From positions 124,001 through 188,000 of the forward strand of contig DASRAU010000021.1 in the NCBI GenBank assembly GCA_035638075.1: DNA of 64,000 nt, in the 5' to 3' direction. Both the position numbers and the translations under genes were made by a program. Shown one piece after another: positions 46,607 to 54,845 of the stretch. The notes below the pieces were generated by a model. The model made no database searches. It was given only the letters and a program-made list of their open reading frames with translations, and was not told where the DNA came from. This DNA is from DASRAU01 sp035638075. Its GTDB lineage: Bacteria; Acidobacteriota; Polarisedimenticolia; Gp22-AA2. Numbering within the stretch: the stretch's first letter is position 1; every line of letters starts with the position of its first letter.

Positions 46607-46821
46607 CGGTCAGGGCCGCGAAGCGTCAGGTTGGACCGGGCACCGGACAGCTGTCCCTTCACGGTGACCGGGGATTCTCCGTACGCCGCCGCCCGTCCGC
46701 CTTGCGGGCAGAAGAACCACGCTCCTTTGCGACGAATTCCTGACGATGGCATTTCGCTTGCTGTTCACGGCGAACCGGAATGCGATGTGACAAGCGGTCA
46801 AGAACAAAGGAGACGGCTTCC

Positions 46822-47172
46822 ATGAAGAAAGCTCTTTTGATGTTCATCGTCCTGATGGCGCTGCCGATGACCGCCTTGCTGGCGCAGAGCGACCCGGCGA
46901 CCGCCCCCGCGAATGATCCGCCGGCGGTCCAGTCCGACCCGGCGGACCCGAACCAGCCGGCGCCGGCCGACCAGGCCGCTCCTCCGGCCTACGCCCCGGC
47001 GCACGACGATGCCGCCGCCGATCCGGACGCGGCGAGCGCCGACCCCGATGCCAGCCAGAACCTGCCGGCGACGGCGAGCCATGGGCCGCTGATCCTGCTG
47101 ATGGGCATCCTGGCCATTGGAATGTTCCTCGTCCTGAAGGTTTTTCGCCGTCGCAGCGTTGACGTGTCCTGA
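46822..47172 (+). CDS. Small secreted protein with LPATAS sortase-sorting signal
   Basis: The 116-residue protein has a signal peptide (1-21, cut after LLA) and then about 58 residues almost wholly of Pro, Asp, Ala and Gln. The sorting signal NLPATAS (80-86) follows, with a helix of about 20 residues and the basic end RRR. This is the layout of sortase substrates and nearly matches the tail of the protein beside the sortase at 59328 (NLPATAS, xxP, hydrophobic, RRR). It would be cleaved at LPAT|A and attached to a surface acceptor. AAGGAG is 11 bases before ATG. It is monocistronic, ending at the terminator at 47198-47234. The linker seems too short and repetitive to be an enzyme; a surface spacer is possible. 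Confidence 0.85.
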   Translation: MKKALLMFIVLMALPMTALLAQSDPATAPANDPPAVQSDPADPNQPAPADQAAPPAYAPAHDDAAADPDAASADPDASQNLPATASHGPLILLMGILAIGMFLVLKVFRRRSVDVS

Positions 47173-47197
47173 CGCCTCCGTCCTCCCCCCGTTCCCC

Positions 47198-47234
47198 GCG
47201 CGGCGCCGTGGCTCGGCGCCGCGCGTTTTTTTTT
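47198..47234 (+). terminator. Rho-independent terminator of the LPATAS protein gene
   Basis: An 11-bp perfect stem (GCGCGGCGCCG / CGGCGCCGCGC) with a 5-base loop is followed by nine T (47226-47234). Confidence 0.93.
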
Positions 47235-47400
47235 CCCGCAGCGGGGCCCTGACTCCGGCCGCGTCGGGAATCCGACGATCGGCGGTCCTCTGTGCGGCCG
47301 GTGGTCAGTGAACGAAGGCGAAGGCGTCAGCGGTCCGGAGACGGGGCCGGTTCTGGCGTGCCGTGCGGGAGGGACCTAGATTCCGTGCGGGAGGTGTCTG

Positions 47401-47535
47401 ATGACCAAGCGTGCCAAGAACAAGCTCCAGTCGAAGATGCGCCGCACGTGGAAGAAGGCCGTTCAGGCCCGCCGCAAGCACGAGCGCATGCTCAAGTCGT
47501 ACAAGCGCATGCAGCGGCAGTATCGCGCGGCGTAA
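47401..47535 (+). CDS. Small basic peptide (44 aa), unknown
   Basis: The 44-residue product MTKRAKNKLQSKMRRTWKK and onward is nearly all Lys, Arg, Gln, Ala and Met, predicted to be a long amphipathic helix. It has a strong Shine-Dalgarno (GGGAGG, about 6 bases before ATG) and a large terminator right after it (47563-47627). This supports a genuine expressed gene despite its size. It could bind nucleic acid or ribosomes. I do not recognise a family. Confidence 0.7.
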   Translation: MTKRAKNKLQSKMRRTWKKAVQARRKHERMLKSYKRMQRQYRAA

Positions 47536-47562
47536 GAGCCTCGCCGACAACGGGACATCGAG

Positions 47563-47627
47563 ACGGGCCCCCGGAACGTCTCCGGCGCGAAGGAACGCCG
47601 GAGCGCGTCCGGGGGCCCGTTCTCTTT
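47563..47627 (+). terminator. Long-stem terminator between convergent genes
   Basis: A 13-bp outer stem (ACGGGCCCCCGGA / TCCGGGGGCCCGT) encloses a second stem (CTCCGGCG / CGCCGGAG). It is followed by a T-rich run TCTCTTT. It ends the 44-residue peptide gene and sits at the 3' end of the convergent gene ending at 47627. Confidence 0.85.
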
Positions 47628-48583
47628 CAGATCGACGCCTGCCGGCGCGCGTGGGTCCCCGAGTCGATCTCGACGGGGCCGTTGACCGTGGTGATGTGGA
47701 TCACGGGGTGGCTCGAGCCGAAGAGCAGGTTCTGCGAACGGCCCGGCTGCCAGGCTCCCTCGCACCCCGCGCTGCAGTGGATCGGGCTGTTCCCCGACAT
47801 CTTGAGACTCACCCCGGACTCGTAGCGCTCCGGGATCGTGAGACTCAGCGGACCGTTGGTGGCGTCCGCCTCGATGCCGTCGCCGTCCCAGCGCGTCCCG
47901 CGCAGCTCGATCGCCAGGGGTCCGTTGACGACGCTCACCTTCTGCCGGCCGCCGCCGGCGCGCAGGCTGACCGGGCCGTTCTCCGCCGCCACGTCGATCT
48001 CCCCCTCGCAGCCGTCGAGCTCCAGCGGCCCGTTGTGCGTGCGGGCGCGGATGGTCCCGGAGACGTCGCGCAGGCCGATCGGTCCGTTGTCGGCCTTCAG
48101 ATCGAGCGTGGCGTCGGACGGGACCTGCACCAGAAAGTAGACCATCCAGTCGTCCCCGGAGGGGCCGCTCATCGACAGGCGACCCGCGTCGAAGGCCACC
48201 TGGACCTCGTCGAGGGCGGCGCGGGCCTTCTCATGCGTCGATCCGGCGGCGGCGAGGCACGCCGTGACGGCGTAATCCGATCCCTTCCAGCCGCGCAGCG
48301 CCATGCCCGCCGAGCCCTCGAGGTGCATCTGGAGCGTCCGCGTCTCCGAACCCCTCAGCGTGAAGCTGCGCTCGTCCCGCGCCGTGGGACGCGGCTGGCG
48401 CTTGCTCCCGAAGAAGACCTTCACCTGGTCGCAGCTCTCCAGCGGCGTCTCGTCCGCCGTGGAGATCGAGACGTTGTGGTCGGAGGCGAACGTCGTGGGC
48501 GCGGTGACCGCCACCCCGGGAAGCATTGCGACTGCCCCCGCAGCGGCGAGCGCGCGCCTGAGACCCGTCCATCCGGAAAGCAT
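47627..48583 (-). CDS. Exported DUF4097-like beta-repeat protein
   Basis: The 318-residue product has a signal peptide (about 1-32). About 150 residues of repeated strands follow, each with an NGP or similar turn (ADNGPIGLRDVSG, THNGPLELDG, AENGPVSL, VNGPLAIEL, TNGPLSLTI, VNGPVEID). The pattern is the DUF4097/bactofilin-like beta-solenoid of putative adhesins. Function is unknown. GGAGGG precedes ATG 48583 by 6 bases. It is convergent with the 44-residue peptide and divergent from the basic protein at 48777. Confidence 0.8.
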   Translation of the reverse strand: MLSGWTGLRRALAAAGAVAMLPGVAVTAPTTFASDHNVSISTADETPLESCDQVKVFFGSKRQPRPTARDERSFTLRGSETRTLQMHLEGSAGMALRGWKGSDYAVTACLAAAGSTHEKARAALDEVQVAFDAGRLSMSGPSGDDWMVYFLVQVPSDATLDLKADNGPIGLRDVSGTIRARTHNGPLELDGCEGEIDVAAENGPVSLRAGGGRQKVSVVNGPLAIELRGTRWDGDGIEADATNGPLSLTIPERYESGVSLKMSGNSPIHCSAGCEGAWQPGRSQNLLFGSSHPVIHITTVNGPVEIDSGTHARRQASI

Positions 48584-48776
48584 GGCCACCCTCCTCTCGT
48601 GTGAGACGGCTCCGCGGGGAGCCCTGGAATCGACGACGGTTCTTTCTACGCAGCGGGGGGAGGCAGAGTTCGCATGGACCATGGCAGCCACCGGGTCTCA
48701 CGACGGGGGCACGAGGCTTGCAATCGCGTGCACGCGCCGTCCGCTGACAGTCAACAGATGGGGGAGGAGGTCCGCC

Positions 48777-49565
48777 ATGAAACGTTCATCCACGAGCCAG
48801 TCCCGCCGCCGGGCCGGGGGTCGCAGGAAGGGGTCCCGGACCCCGGTGCCGCAGGGCCGGCGCCGGCGCATGCGCACCACCCGCCGCAAGCGGACCTCCC
48901 AGGCACCCCGGATACCGATCCAGCAGGGCGCGCAGGAAAAGCGGACGCCCCGGCGGGCAGGCTCCGCCTCCGCCGCCGGACGCAAGGGCGCGACGCCGCG
49001 GGTCCACAAGGTCCTGGTGAGCGCCGTCGGCGGGGCCAGCGAGGTGGCCGGCGCGACCGTCGAGGGGATCAGCCGGACGGTGTCCCGGGCAATCGCCGGG
49101 CTCGGGGGGATCGCCGATTCCTTCGTGCAGGCCCTGTCCTCGGTCAGCCACGGGACCATCCAGGCGGCCATGGAGGTCGGCGGCGACCTGGCCCAGGCGA
49201 CGCGCGGCATCGCCATGGGGGTGATGCGCGATCACGGCCGCGGCTCCGACCTGCGCTCGCTCGACCAGGCGGCCGAGTCGGTGATCCGCACTACCGCGAA
49301 GCTCTCGGGAGACCTGGGCCATGCAGCGCGCGGTCTCGTCGAGGGGGCCATCCAGGGAGCGAAGGAACTGGGGATCGATGCGACCGAGGCGGCCGCGACA
49401 GCGGCGACGGCGGCGACCCGGGCTGCGGCGGAGCTCGGCGCCACCGCCGGCGAGAAGGTCCGCGAAGCGGTCGTCGGCACCATCCAGGGGGTGAAGGTCA
49501 TTCTCAAGGAGCCGTTCGAGAAGAGTCCCCGCCCCGGTCGCGGCCCCATCGATCGCCGCCGCTAG
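48777..49565 (+). CDS. Basic-tailed Ala-rich helical protein (unknown)
   Basis: The 262-residue product has a Lys/Arg-rich N-terminal 70 residues (SQSRRRAGGRRKGSR, RRRRMRTTRRKRT) like a histone tail. About 175 residues follow of helices rich in Ala, Gly and Val with a heptad-like layout (AAATAATAATRAAAELGATAGEKV). The second part resembles phasin- or apolipophorin-like amphipathic helices. It might link DNA to a membrane or a granule, but this is a guess. GGAGGAGG lies 6 bases before ATG 48777. It ends 18 bases from the convergent permease gene. Confidence 0.7.
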   Translation: MKRSSTSQSRRRAGGRRKGSRTPVPQGRRRRMRTTRRKRTSQAPRIPIQQGAQEKRTPRRAGSASAAGRKGATPRVHKVLVSAVGGASEVAGATVEGISRTVSRAIAGLGGIADSFVQALSSVSHGTIQAAMEVGGDLAQATRGIAMGVMRDHGRGSDLRSLDQAAESVIRTTAKLSGDLGHAARGLVEGAIQGAKELGIDATEAAATAATAATRAAAELGATAGEKVREAVVGTIQGVKVILKEPFEKSPRPGRGPIDRRR

Positions 49566-49583
49566 CAGTCCGGTCCGCAGCCC

Positions 49584-50681
49584 TCAGTCCTGGCCGAGCA
49601 GCTCGGCGATCGGGACCATGCGCTCGTCGTGCGAGCAGAGGATCTTGAAGACCGCCAGGACCGGCACGGCGATCAGGAGTCCCACCACTCCCCACATCCA
49701 GTCGCCGATGAGCAGGGCCACGACGATCACCATCGGTGACAGCGACATGCGGCGCCCGACGATGATCGGGGTGACGAACTGTCCCTCGATCGTGGCCAGC
49801 CCCAGGAAGACCATCGGCACGAGCAGAGCCTGCGTCAGCGTCTCGTAGGAGAGCAGCGCCACGAGCGCCAGCACCACCAGCGTGACGGCGCTTCCCAGGT
49901 ACGGGACGAAGTTGAACACCGTCGCCATCACCCCCCACAGCATCGGGTTCGGCATCCCGAGGAAGCGCATCGCCAGGGCCGTGGCGGCGCCGAGACCGAT
50001 GTTGATGGCCGTCACCGTCATGAGATAGATCGAGATCTCCCTCTGGATCTCGGTGGTGATCTGCACCACGCGCAGCTTGCTGCGCAGGGTCTCGGGGATG
50101 CGGATGAGCCTGCGGTAGAACGCCCCGCCGAACGCCAGGAGGAAATAGACGAGCAGCAGCACCTCCAGCGCGCGGAACAGCAGCAGGCGCGCCATGCCGG
50201 CCACGCGCGCGGCGAGGGACGGCTCCTTCACCGTGACCAGGGGCGGGGCGGAGTCCCCGCCGACCGTGGCCATCTTCTCCACCGTCTCCGCGGCCGCCTG
50301 CGCCTCCTCGACCGACGCCTTCACCGAGCGCAGTCGTTTCTCCACCTCGCGCAGGGTCTGGGGCGCCCGCTCGAGCCAGCCGAACGCCGGCTCGGACAGC
50401 GCATAAGCGCCGAAGCCGATGCCAAAGGCGAACAGGCCCACGACCAGCGCGGCGCCGGCCGGGTCGGGAAGTCGGAGGTGACCGAGCCCGCGCACGAGCG
50501 GCGCCAGCACCATGGCGATGAGCCCGGCCAGGACAATAGGCAGGAGGACCGGCCGCGCCAGCTGCATCGCCCAGGCCCCGGCGAAGACGGCGAGCACGCC
50601 GAGCCCGAACCGTCCGGGGCGCGTGTCCCACCAGGGAACAGGCGCGGCCTGGGTCTCCGACGGAGGAAGCGTCTCGTTCAC
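49584..50681 (-). CDS. AI-2E/PerM-family membrane protein
   Basis: The 365-residue protein has about 7-8 predicted helices and a cytoplasmic insertion (about 108-155). The typical C-terminal motifs are FNFVPYLGSAVTLV, EGQFVTPIIVGRR and GDWMWGVVGLLIAVPVLAVFKI. Family members include TqsA/PerM and sodium-proton antiporters, so the cargo cannot be told. Start GTG 50681. It is divergent from the Ser/Thr kinase gene at 50803. Confidence 0.9.
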   Translation of the reverse strand: MNETLPPSETQAAPVPWWDTRPGRFGLGVLAVFAGAWAMQLARPVLLPIVLAGLIAMVLAPLVRGLGHLRLPDPAGAALVVGLFAFGIGFGAYALSEPAFGWLERAPQTLREVEKRLRSVKASVEEAQAAAETVEKMATVGGDSAPPLVTVKEPSLAARVAGMARLLLFRALEVLLLVYFLLAFGGAFYRRLIRIPETLRSKLRVVQITTEIQREISIYLMTVTAINIGLGAATALAMRFLGMPNPMLWGVMATVFNFVPYLGSAVTLVVLALVALLSYETLTQALLVPMVFLGLATIEGQFVTPIIVGRRMSLSPMVIVVALLIGDWMWGVVGLLIAVPVLAVFKILCSHDERMVPIAELLGQD

Positions 50682-50802
50682 CTGGTTCCGTCTCCCTGTT
50701 GCGAGTCCAGTTTCCGCGCAGCAGCCGATCCCGCCGGCGTCGGGGAATCGACGCCCGGTGCGCGCGGTTGTGCCCCGGAATCATGCACCTATATTCGGGT
50801 CG

Positions 50803-52677
50803 ATGGCGACCATCGGCCGCTACATCATCGAGCGCGAGCTGGGCCGCGGGGCCATGGGCGTCGTCTCTCTCGCGACCGACCCGCACCTCGGGCGCAAGGT
50901 CGCAGTGAAGACCTACACGCTGCCGGATGGCGTTGCGGCGGACCTCGCGGCGGAATTCCACGAGCGCTTCCTGCGCGAGGCGCGCGCCGCCGCGTCGCTG
51001 TCGCACCCGGGACTCGTGACCGTCTACGACGCGGGCGAGGACGCGGAGCGCCGCCTGCCGTTCATCGCCATGGAGTTCGTCTCCGGATGCACCCTGAAGC
51101 AGAAGCTCGAGGCGGAAGGACGGCTCGACGCGGCCTGGGTCCTGCGCGCCGGCGCCGTGCTCGCCGAGGCGCTCGGGGTCGCGCACCGGGCCGGCATCGT
51201 GCACCGCGACATCAAGCCGGCCAACATCCTGATCCGCGACGAGGACGGCGCCGCGAAGATCGCCGACTTCGGCGTCGCGCACCTGAAGTCGTCGGAGCTG
51301 ACCCAGACCGGCACCGCCCCCGGATCGCCGGGCTACATGTCTCCCGAGCAGATCACCAGCGGCGACGTGGACGGCCGCAGCGACCTGTTCTCGCTCGCGG
51401 TCGTGCTCTACGAAGCGCTCTGCGGCCGCCGCCCGTTCAAGGGCAACGACCTGGTGGCGCTGACCTATTCCATCGCCCACGAAACCCAGGTGCCGCTGGC
51501 GCGCCAGATGAAGGACTGTCCCCTGGCGCTCGACCGGTTCTTCGACCGCGCCCTGTCGAAGGATCCGGCGAAGCGGTTCCCGGACGCCCGGTCGTTCCGC
51601 GACGGACTGATCGAAGCGGCGCAGGCGAAGCCCCCGGACCCGTCCGAGGGCACCGTCGTCGAGCCGGTGCAAGGCCGTGCCGCGGCCGCCCCGGCCCCGA
51701 CGACACCGCTCGGGCGCACCGTGCCCCTGCCGCCGGGTGCGTCGCTTCCCGGAGAGAAGGCGCGCGCCGCTGCGCTGCGTTCGGGAGAAGTTGCCCGCGT
51801 TGCCGCACCGCGTCCGGGGGAGAGCGCCCGCGCTGACGCTCCGCCGCCGCTGCCTGGGCCGCGTCGACGTCGCATCCTGCCGTGGGCGGTCGGATCGGTG
51901 GCCCTCGCCGGCGCCTGCGCCGCCGCGTGGCTGCTTTTCGCCCGGCCGGACTCGTTGCGTGCCATGAGCCATTCCATGCCGCCGCAGCCGCCACCCGCGG
52001 CCGACCAGGCTTCGGGAACGCCTTTGCCGCGGCGCGAAGACATCCTGCTCGAGGTGAAGCCGGTGCCCGATCCCGCGCCGAAGCCTCCGGCTCCGGCGGC
52101 CAAGACTCCGGCTACGAGGACGCCAGAGCCCCCGCGCACGCCGCCGACGATGCGCGTCACGCTGGCCGAAGGGACTGCGCTCGAGGTGACGCTCGACGCG
52201 CCGGTTTCGTCCGGCACGAGCCAGGTCGGACAGGCGGTCACGGCGCACGTCGCCCAGCCGGTGCTCGACGGCGGGCGCGTGGTCGTCCCGGCCGGCAGCA
52301 CGATCTCCGGCCGGGTGAGCGCCGTCCTTCCCGCCAAGAGGGGGTTCGGAGACAAGGCCGGCTCGCTCAGCCTCGCCTTCGATCGGCTGCGCACCGCGGA
52401 CGGCGCCGAGGCGCCGCTCTCGGCGACGGTGACCCGCGAAGGCGCGTCCTCGGGCGGCAGGACCGCCGGAGCGATCGGGGGCGGCGCGGCCGGCGGAGCG
52501 GCCCTGGGAAAGATCCTCGGCCGCTCCTCGAAAGGCACCGTCAGGGGATCGATTCTCGGCGCGGCGATCGGCACCGGCGTCGCCGCCGGCATGCGCGGTC
52601 ACGACGTCGACCTCGCGGCCGGGGAGCCGATGACCATCCGGCTCAACCTGCCGCTCACCCGCACGATCCGCCGCTAA
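50803..52677 (+). CDS. Transmembrane Ser/Thr protein kinase with glycine-zipper tail
   Basis: The 624-residue protein has a PknB-like kinase domain (about 6-270, with GRGAMG, VAVKTY, HRDIKPAN, DFGVA and SPEQ) and a juxtamembrane Pro/Ala-rich stretch. A membrane helix (about 365-386, AVGSVALAGACAAAWLL) comes next. The extracytoplasmic part has a Pro-rich linker, a beta-rich domain of about 110 residues (PTMRVTLAEGTALEV to ATVTREG) and a glycine-zipper region (TAGAIGGGAAGGAALG, AIGTGVAAGM). The beta domain resembles the ones attached to TrbI/VirB10-like or YMGG-like proteins. A kinase with such a tail could sense or form envelope structures. ATG 50803 has no strong Shine-Dalgarno; the frame is open upstream. 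Confidence 0.88.
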   Translation: MATIGRYIIERELGRGAMGVVSLATDPHLGRKVAVKTYTLPDGVAADLAAEFHERFLREARAAASLSHPGLVTVYDAGEDAERRLPFIAMEFVSGCTLKQKLEAEGRLDAAWVLRAGAVLAEALGVAHRAGIVHRDIKPANILIRDEDGAAKIADFGVAHLKSSELTQTGTAPGSPGYMSPEQITSGDVDGRSDLFSLAVVLYEALCGRRPFKGNDLVALTYSIAHETQVPLARQMKDCPLALDRFFDRALSKDPAKRFPDARSFRDGLIEAAQAKPPDPSEGTVVEPVQGRAAAAPAPTTPLGRTVPLPPGASLPGEKARAAALRSGEVARVAAPRPGESARADAPPPLPGPRRRRILPWAVGSVALAGACAAAWLLFARPDSLRAMSHSMPPQPPPAADQASGTPLPRREDILLEVKPVPDPAPKPPAPAAKTPATRTPEPPRTPPTMRVTLAEGTALEVTLDAPVSSGTSQVGQAVTAHVAQPVLDGGRVVVPAGSTISGRVSAVLPAKRGFGDKAGSLSLAFDRLRTADGAEAPLSATVTREGASSGGRTAGAIGGGAAGGAALGKILGRSSKGTVRGSILGAAIGTGVAAGMRGHDVDLAAGEPMTIRLNLPLTRTIRR

Positions 52678-52728
52678 AGCCGCTCCATCCGAAGCGCGCC
52701 GCGCGCGCGCGAATTCAGGCTGGAGATT

Positions 52729-53409
52729 TCAGTGTGGCGGAGCCGCGCCCTGGCCCGCAGCGCCCGTGGTCGCGCCCTGGGCCGGTGCCGCGCCCGGAGC
52801 CGGGGCTGTGCCGGGGGCGGCTTCGCCCGCGCCCGGCGCCACCTGGGGCGGCGGGGCCGTGTCCACGAGCTTGCCGTCGGCGAAGTGGAACTTGCGCGTG
52901 GTGTTCTGCGTCGGGCAGCAGGCGGGGTCGCCGGGTCCCTGTTGCGTCACGTCGACCAGGATGTCGGTGCCTTCGATGCGGATCTCGTGCACCTGGACGC
53001 GATCGCCGAGCGGGGCCGAGGCGGCGTGCACCGGGACGCCGTTGCGATCGAGGACGACCGCCAGGTCGACGAACACCCCGCTCCCACCGCCTGAACCGAG
53101 CAGGATGACCGCGGCGTCCTCGCGCCCGTCGCCGTCGAGATCGCCGCGCGCCCGCGGCGGCCCGAGATCGAGCGTCTGCTTTCCTTCCGCATCCTCGGCG
53201 CTCCACGAGCCGCCCGCGAGGTGCACCGGGCCTTCGGCGACGACATCGGAAGCGCAGTAGATGCCGCTCCCGAGCGCGGCGTCGTCGAGCGACGAGCCGG
53301 GACGCGGGTGCGGGACGGCGGTGCCCGCCGACTGGTCGCTCTTGCCGCAGCCGGCGACGGCGATCAGCAGCAGAACCGTGGAGACCACACCGAGGAACGC
53401 GTGTTTCAT
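52729..53409 (-). CDS. Putative lipoprotein, unknown function
   Basis: The 226-residue product has a lipoprotein signal with lipobox VAGCGKS (Cys near residue 21). About 140 residues of unrecognised fold follow, with DLDGDGRED, a Ca-binding-like loop, and CCPTQNTTRKFHFADGKL near its end. A tail of Pro, Ala and Gly repeats ends it. ATG 53409 is chosen since the lipoprotein signal starts there. It is divergent from the aminotransferase at 53459. Confidence 0.78.
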   Translation of the reverse strand: MKHAFLGVVSTVLLLIAVAGCGKSDQSAGTAVPHPRPGSSLDDAALGSGIYCASDVVAEGPVHLAGGSWSAEDAEGKQTLDLGPPRARGDLDGDGREDAAVILLGSGGGSGVFVDLAVVLDRNGVPVHAASAPLGDRVQVHEIRIEGTDILVDVTQQGPGDPACCPTQNTTRKFHFADGKLVDTAPPPQVAPGAGEAAPGTAPAPGAAPAQGATTGAAGQGAAPPH

Positions 53410-53458
53410 GTCGAGGCCCCGGCGAGAATAGCACGCGCCGACGTGGTAGAAGGCGGTC

Positions 53459-54820
53459 ATGTCCATATCGTCCTGGCCCGATCGCGACCGCCTGCGCCAG
53501 GCGCTCGAGCGCGAGACCACCCGCTTCGTCGAGACGCATCCGCGCTCGCGGGCGCTGTTCGAGCGCGCGCGGCGGTCGCTGCTCGCCGGCGTGCCGATGC
53601 ACTGGATGGTGCGCTGGCCCGGCGGCTTCCCGGTCGTCGTGGAGGAGGGCTCGGGGGGACGGTTCCGCGACGTGGACGGGCACGACTACGTCGATTTCTG
53701 CCTCGGCGACACCGGCGCGATGACCGGGCACGCGCCGCCCGCCGTGGCCGACGCCGTCGCCGACCGGATGCGGCGCGGCGCCACCTTCATGCTGCCGGTG
53801 GAGGAGGCGATGGTCGTGGCCGAGGAGCTGCAGCGCCGCTTCGGCCTGCCGTCGTGGCAGTACGCGGTGAGCGCCACCGACGCGAACCGTTTCGCCATCC
53901 GCATCGCCCGGCACCTGACCGGGCGCGCGAAGATCCTGGTTTTCAACTGGGCGTATCACGGCACGGTGGACGAGGCCTTCATCGTCCTCGACGAAGAGGG
54001 GCGCGGCGTGGCGCGCCCGGGAAACATCGGCCCGCCCGTCGATCCGGCGGTGACGACGCGCGTCGTCGAGTTCAACGACGTGGCCGCCCTCGAGTCCGCC
54101 CTCGCGCCGCAGGATGTCGCGTGCGTCCTCGCCGAGCCCGCGATGACCAACATCGGCATCATCCTTCCCGAGCCCGGCTTCCACCGGACGCTTCGGGAGC
54201 TGACGCGGCGGACGGGGACGCTCCTCGTCCTCGACGAGACGCACACGCTGTCGGCGGGCCCCGGCGGGTGCACGAAAGCCTGGGGGCTCGAGCCCGACCT
54301 GCTGACGCTCGGCAAGGCGATCGCGGGCGGCGTGCCCGGGGCCGTGTACGGCCTGTCGGCCCACGTGGCGGAGAGGATCCGGCCGCGCATCAAGGACGAC
54401 GAGTCCGACGCCGGCGGCATCGGCGGCACCCTCGCCGGGAACGCCCTGTCGATCGCCGCGATGCGGGCGACGCTCGCCTCGGTCCTCACGCCGGAGCGGT
54501 TCGACGAGACGACCCGCCTGGCGGCGCGCTGGGCCGGGGGCGTTGAATCGGTCATCCGCGAGCGCCGCCTGCCGTGGCACGTGGTCACGCTCGGCTGCCG
54601 CGCCGAATACTGGTTCCGTCCGACGCCGCCGAAAAACGGCGGCGAGGCGGCCGCGTCGGTCGATCCCGAGCTCGATCGCTACATGCACCTGGCGGCGCTG
54701 AATCGCGGCTTCCTCATCACTCCTTTCCACAACATGGCCCTCGTCGCCCCCGGCACCACCACGACGGACGTCGATGGTCACACCGCCGCCTTCCGCGACA
54801 GCGTCGAGGCCCTCCTGTGA
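53459..54820 (+). CDS. Class III PLP-dependent aminotransferase (glutamate-1-semialdehyde mutase-like)
   Basis: The 453-residue protein has the class III fold: a substrate-site region DVDGHDYVDFCLGD, YHGTVDEAF, the VLDETHT Asp that contacts PLP, and the Schiff-base Lys in TLGKAIAGG. It resembles glutamate-1-semialdehyde 2,1-aminomutase paralogues that handle other amino acids rather than the haem-pathway enzyme. The next gene, saccharopine-dehydrogenase-like, begins 25 bases later, so they probably share a pathway. Confidence 0.88.
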   Translation: MSISSWPDRDRLRQALERETTRFVETHPRSRALFERARRSLLAGVPMHWMVRWPGGFPVVVEEGSGGRFRDVDGHDYVDFCLGDTGAMTGHAPPAVADAVADRMRRGATFMLPVEEAMVVAEELQRRFGLPSWQYAVSATDANRFAIRIARHLTGRAKILVFNWAYHGTVDEAFIVLDEEGRGVARPGNIGPPVDPAVTTRVVEFNDVAALESALAPQDVACVLAEPAMTNIGIILPEPGFHRTLRELTRRTGTLLVLDETHTLSAGPGGCTKAWGLEPDLLTLGKAIAGGVPGAVYGLSAHVAERIRPRIKDDESDAGGIGGTLAGNALSIAAMRATLASVLTPERFDETTRLAARWAGGVESVIRERRLPWHVVTLGCRAEYWFRPTPPKNGGEAAASVDPELDRYMHLAALNRGFLITPFHNMALVAPGTTTTDVDGHTAAFRDSVEALL

Positions 54821-54845
54821 GCCCGCGCGACCGATCGGCGTGGCC

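Noticed and set aside
46822..47172. PEP-CTERM/exosortase or rhombosortase signal
   Set aside because: The motif is LPATAS with RRR, not PEP or GlyGly-CTERM, and the matching enzyme has a Cys-type sortase fold at 59328.
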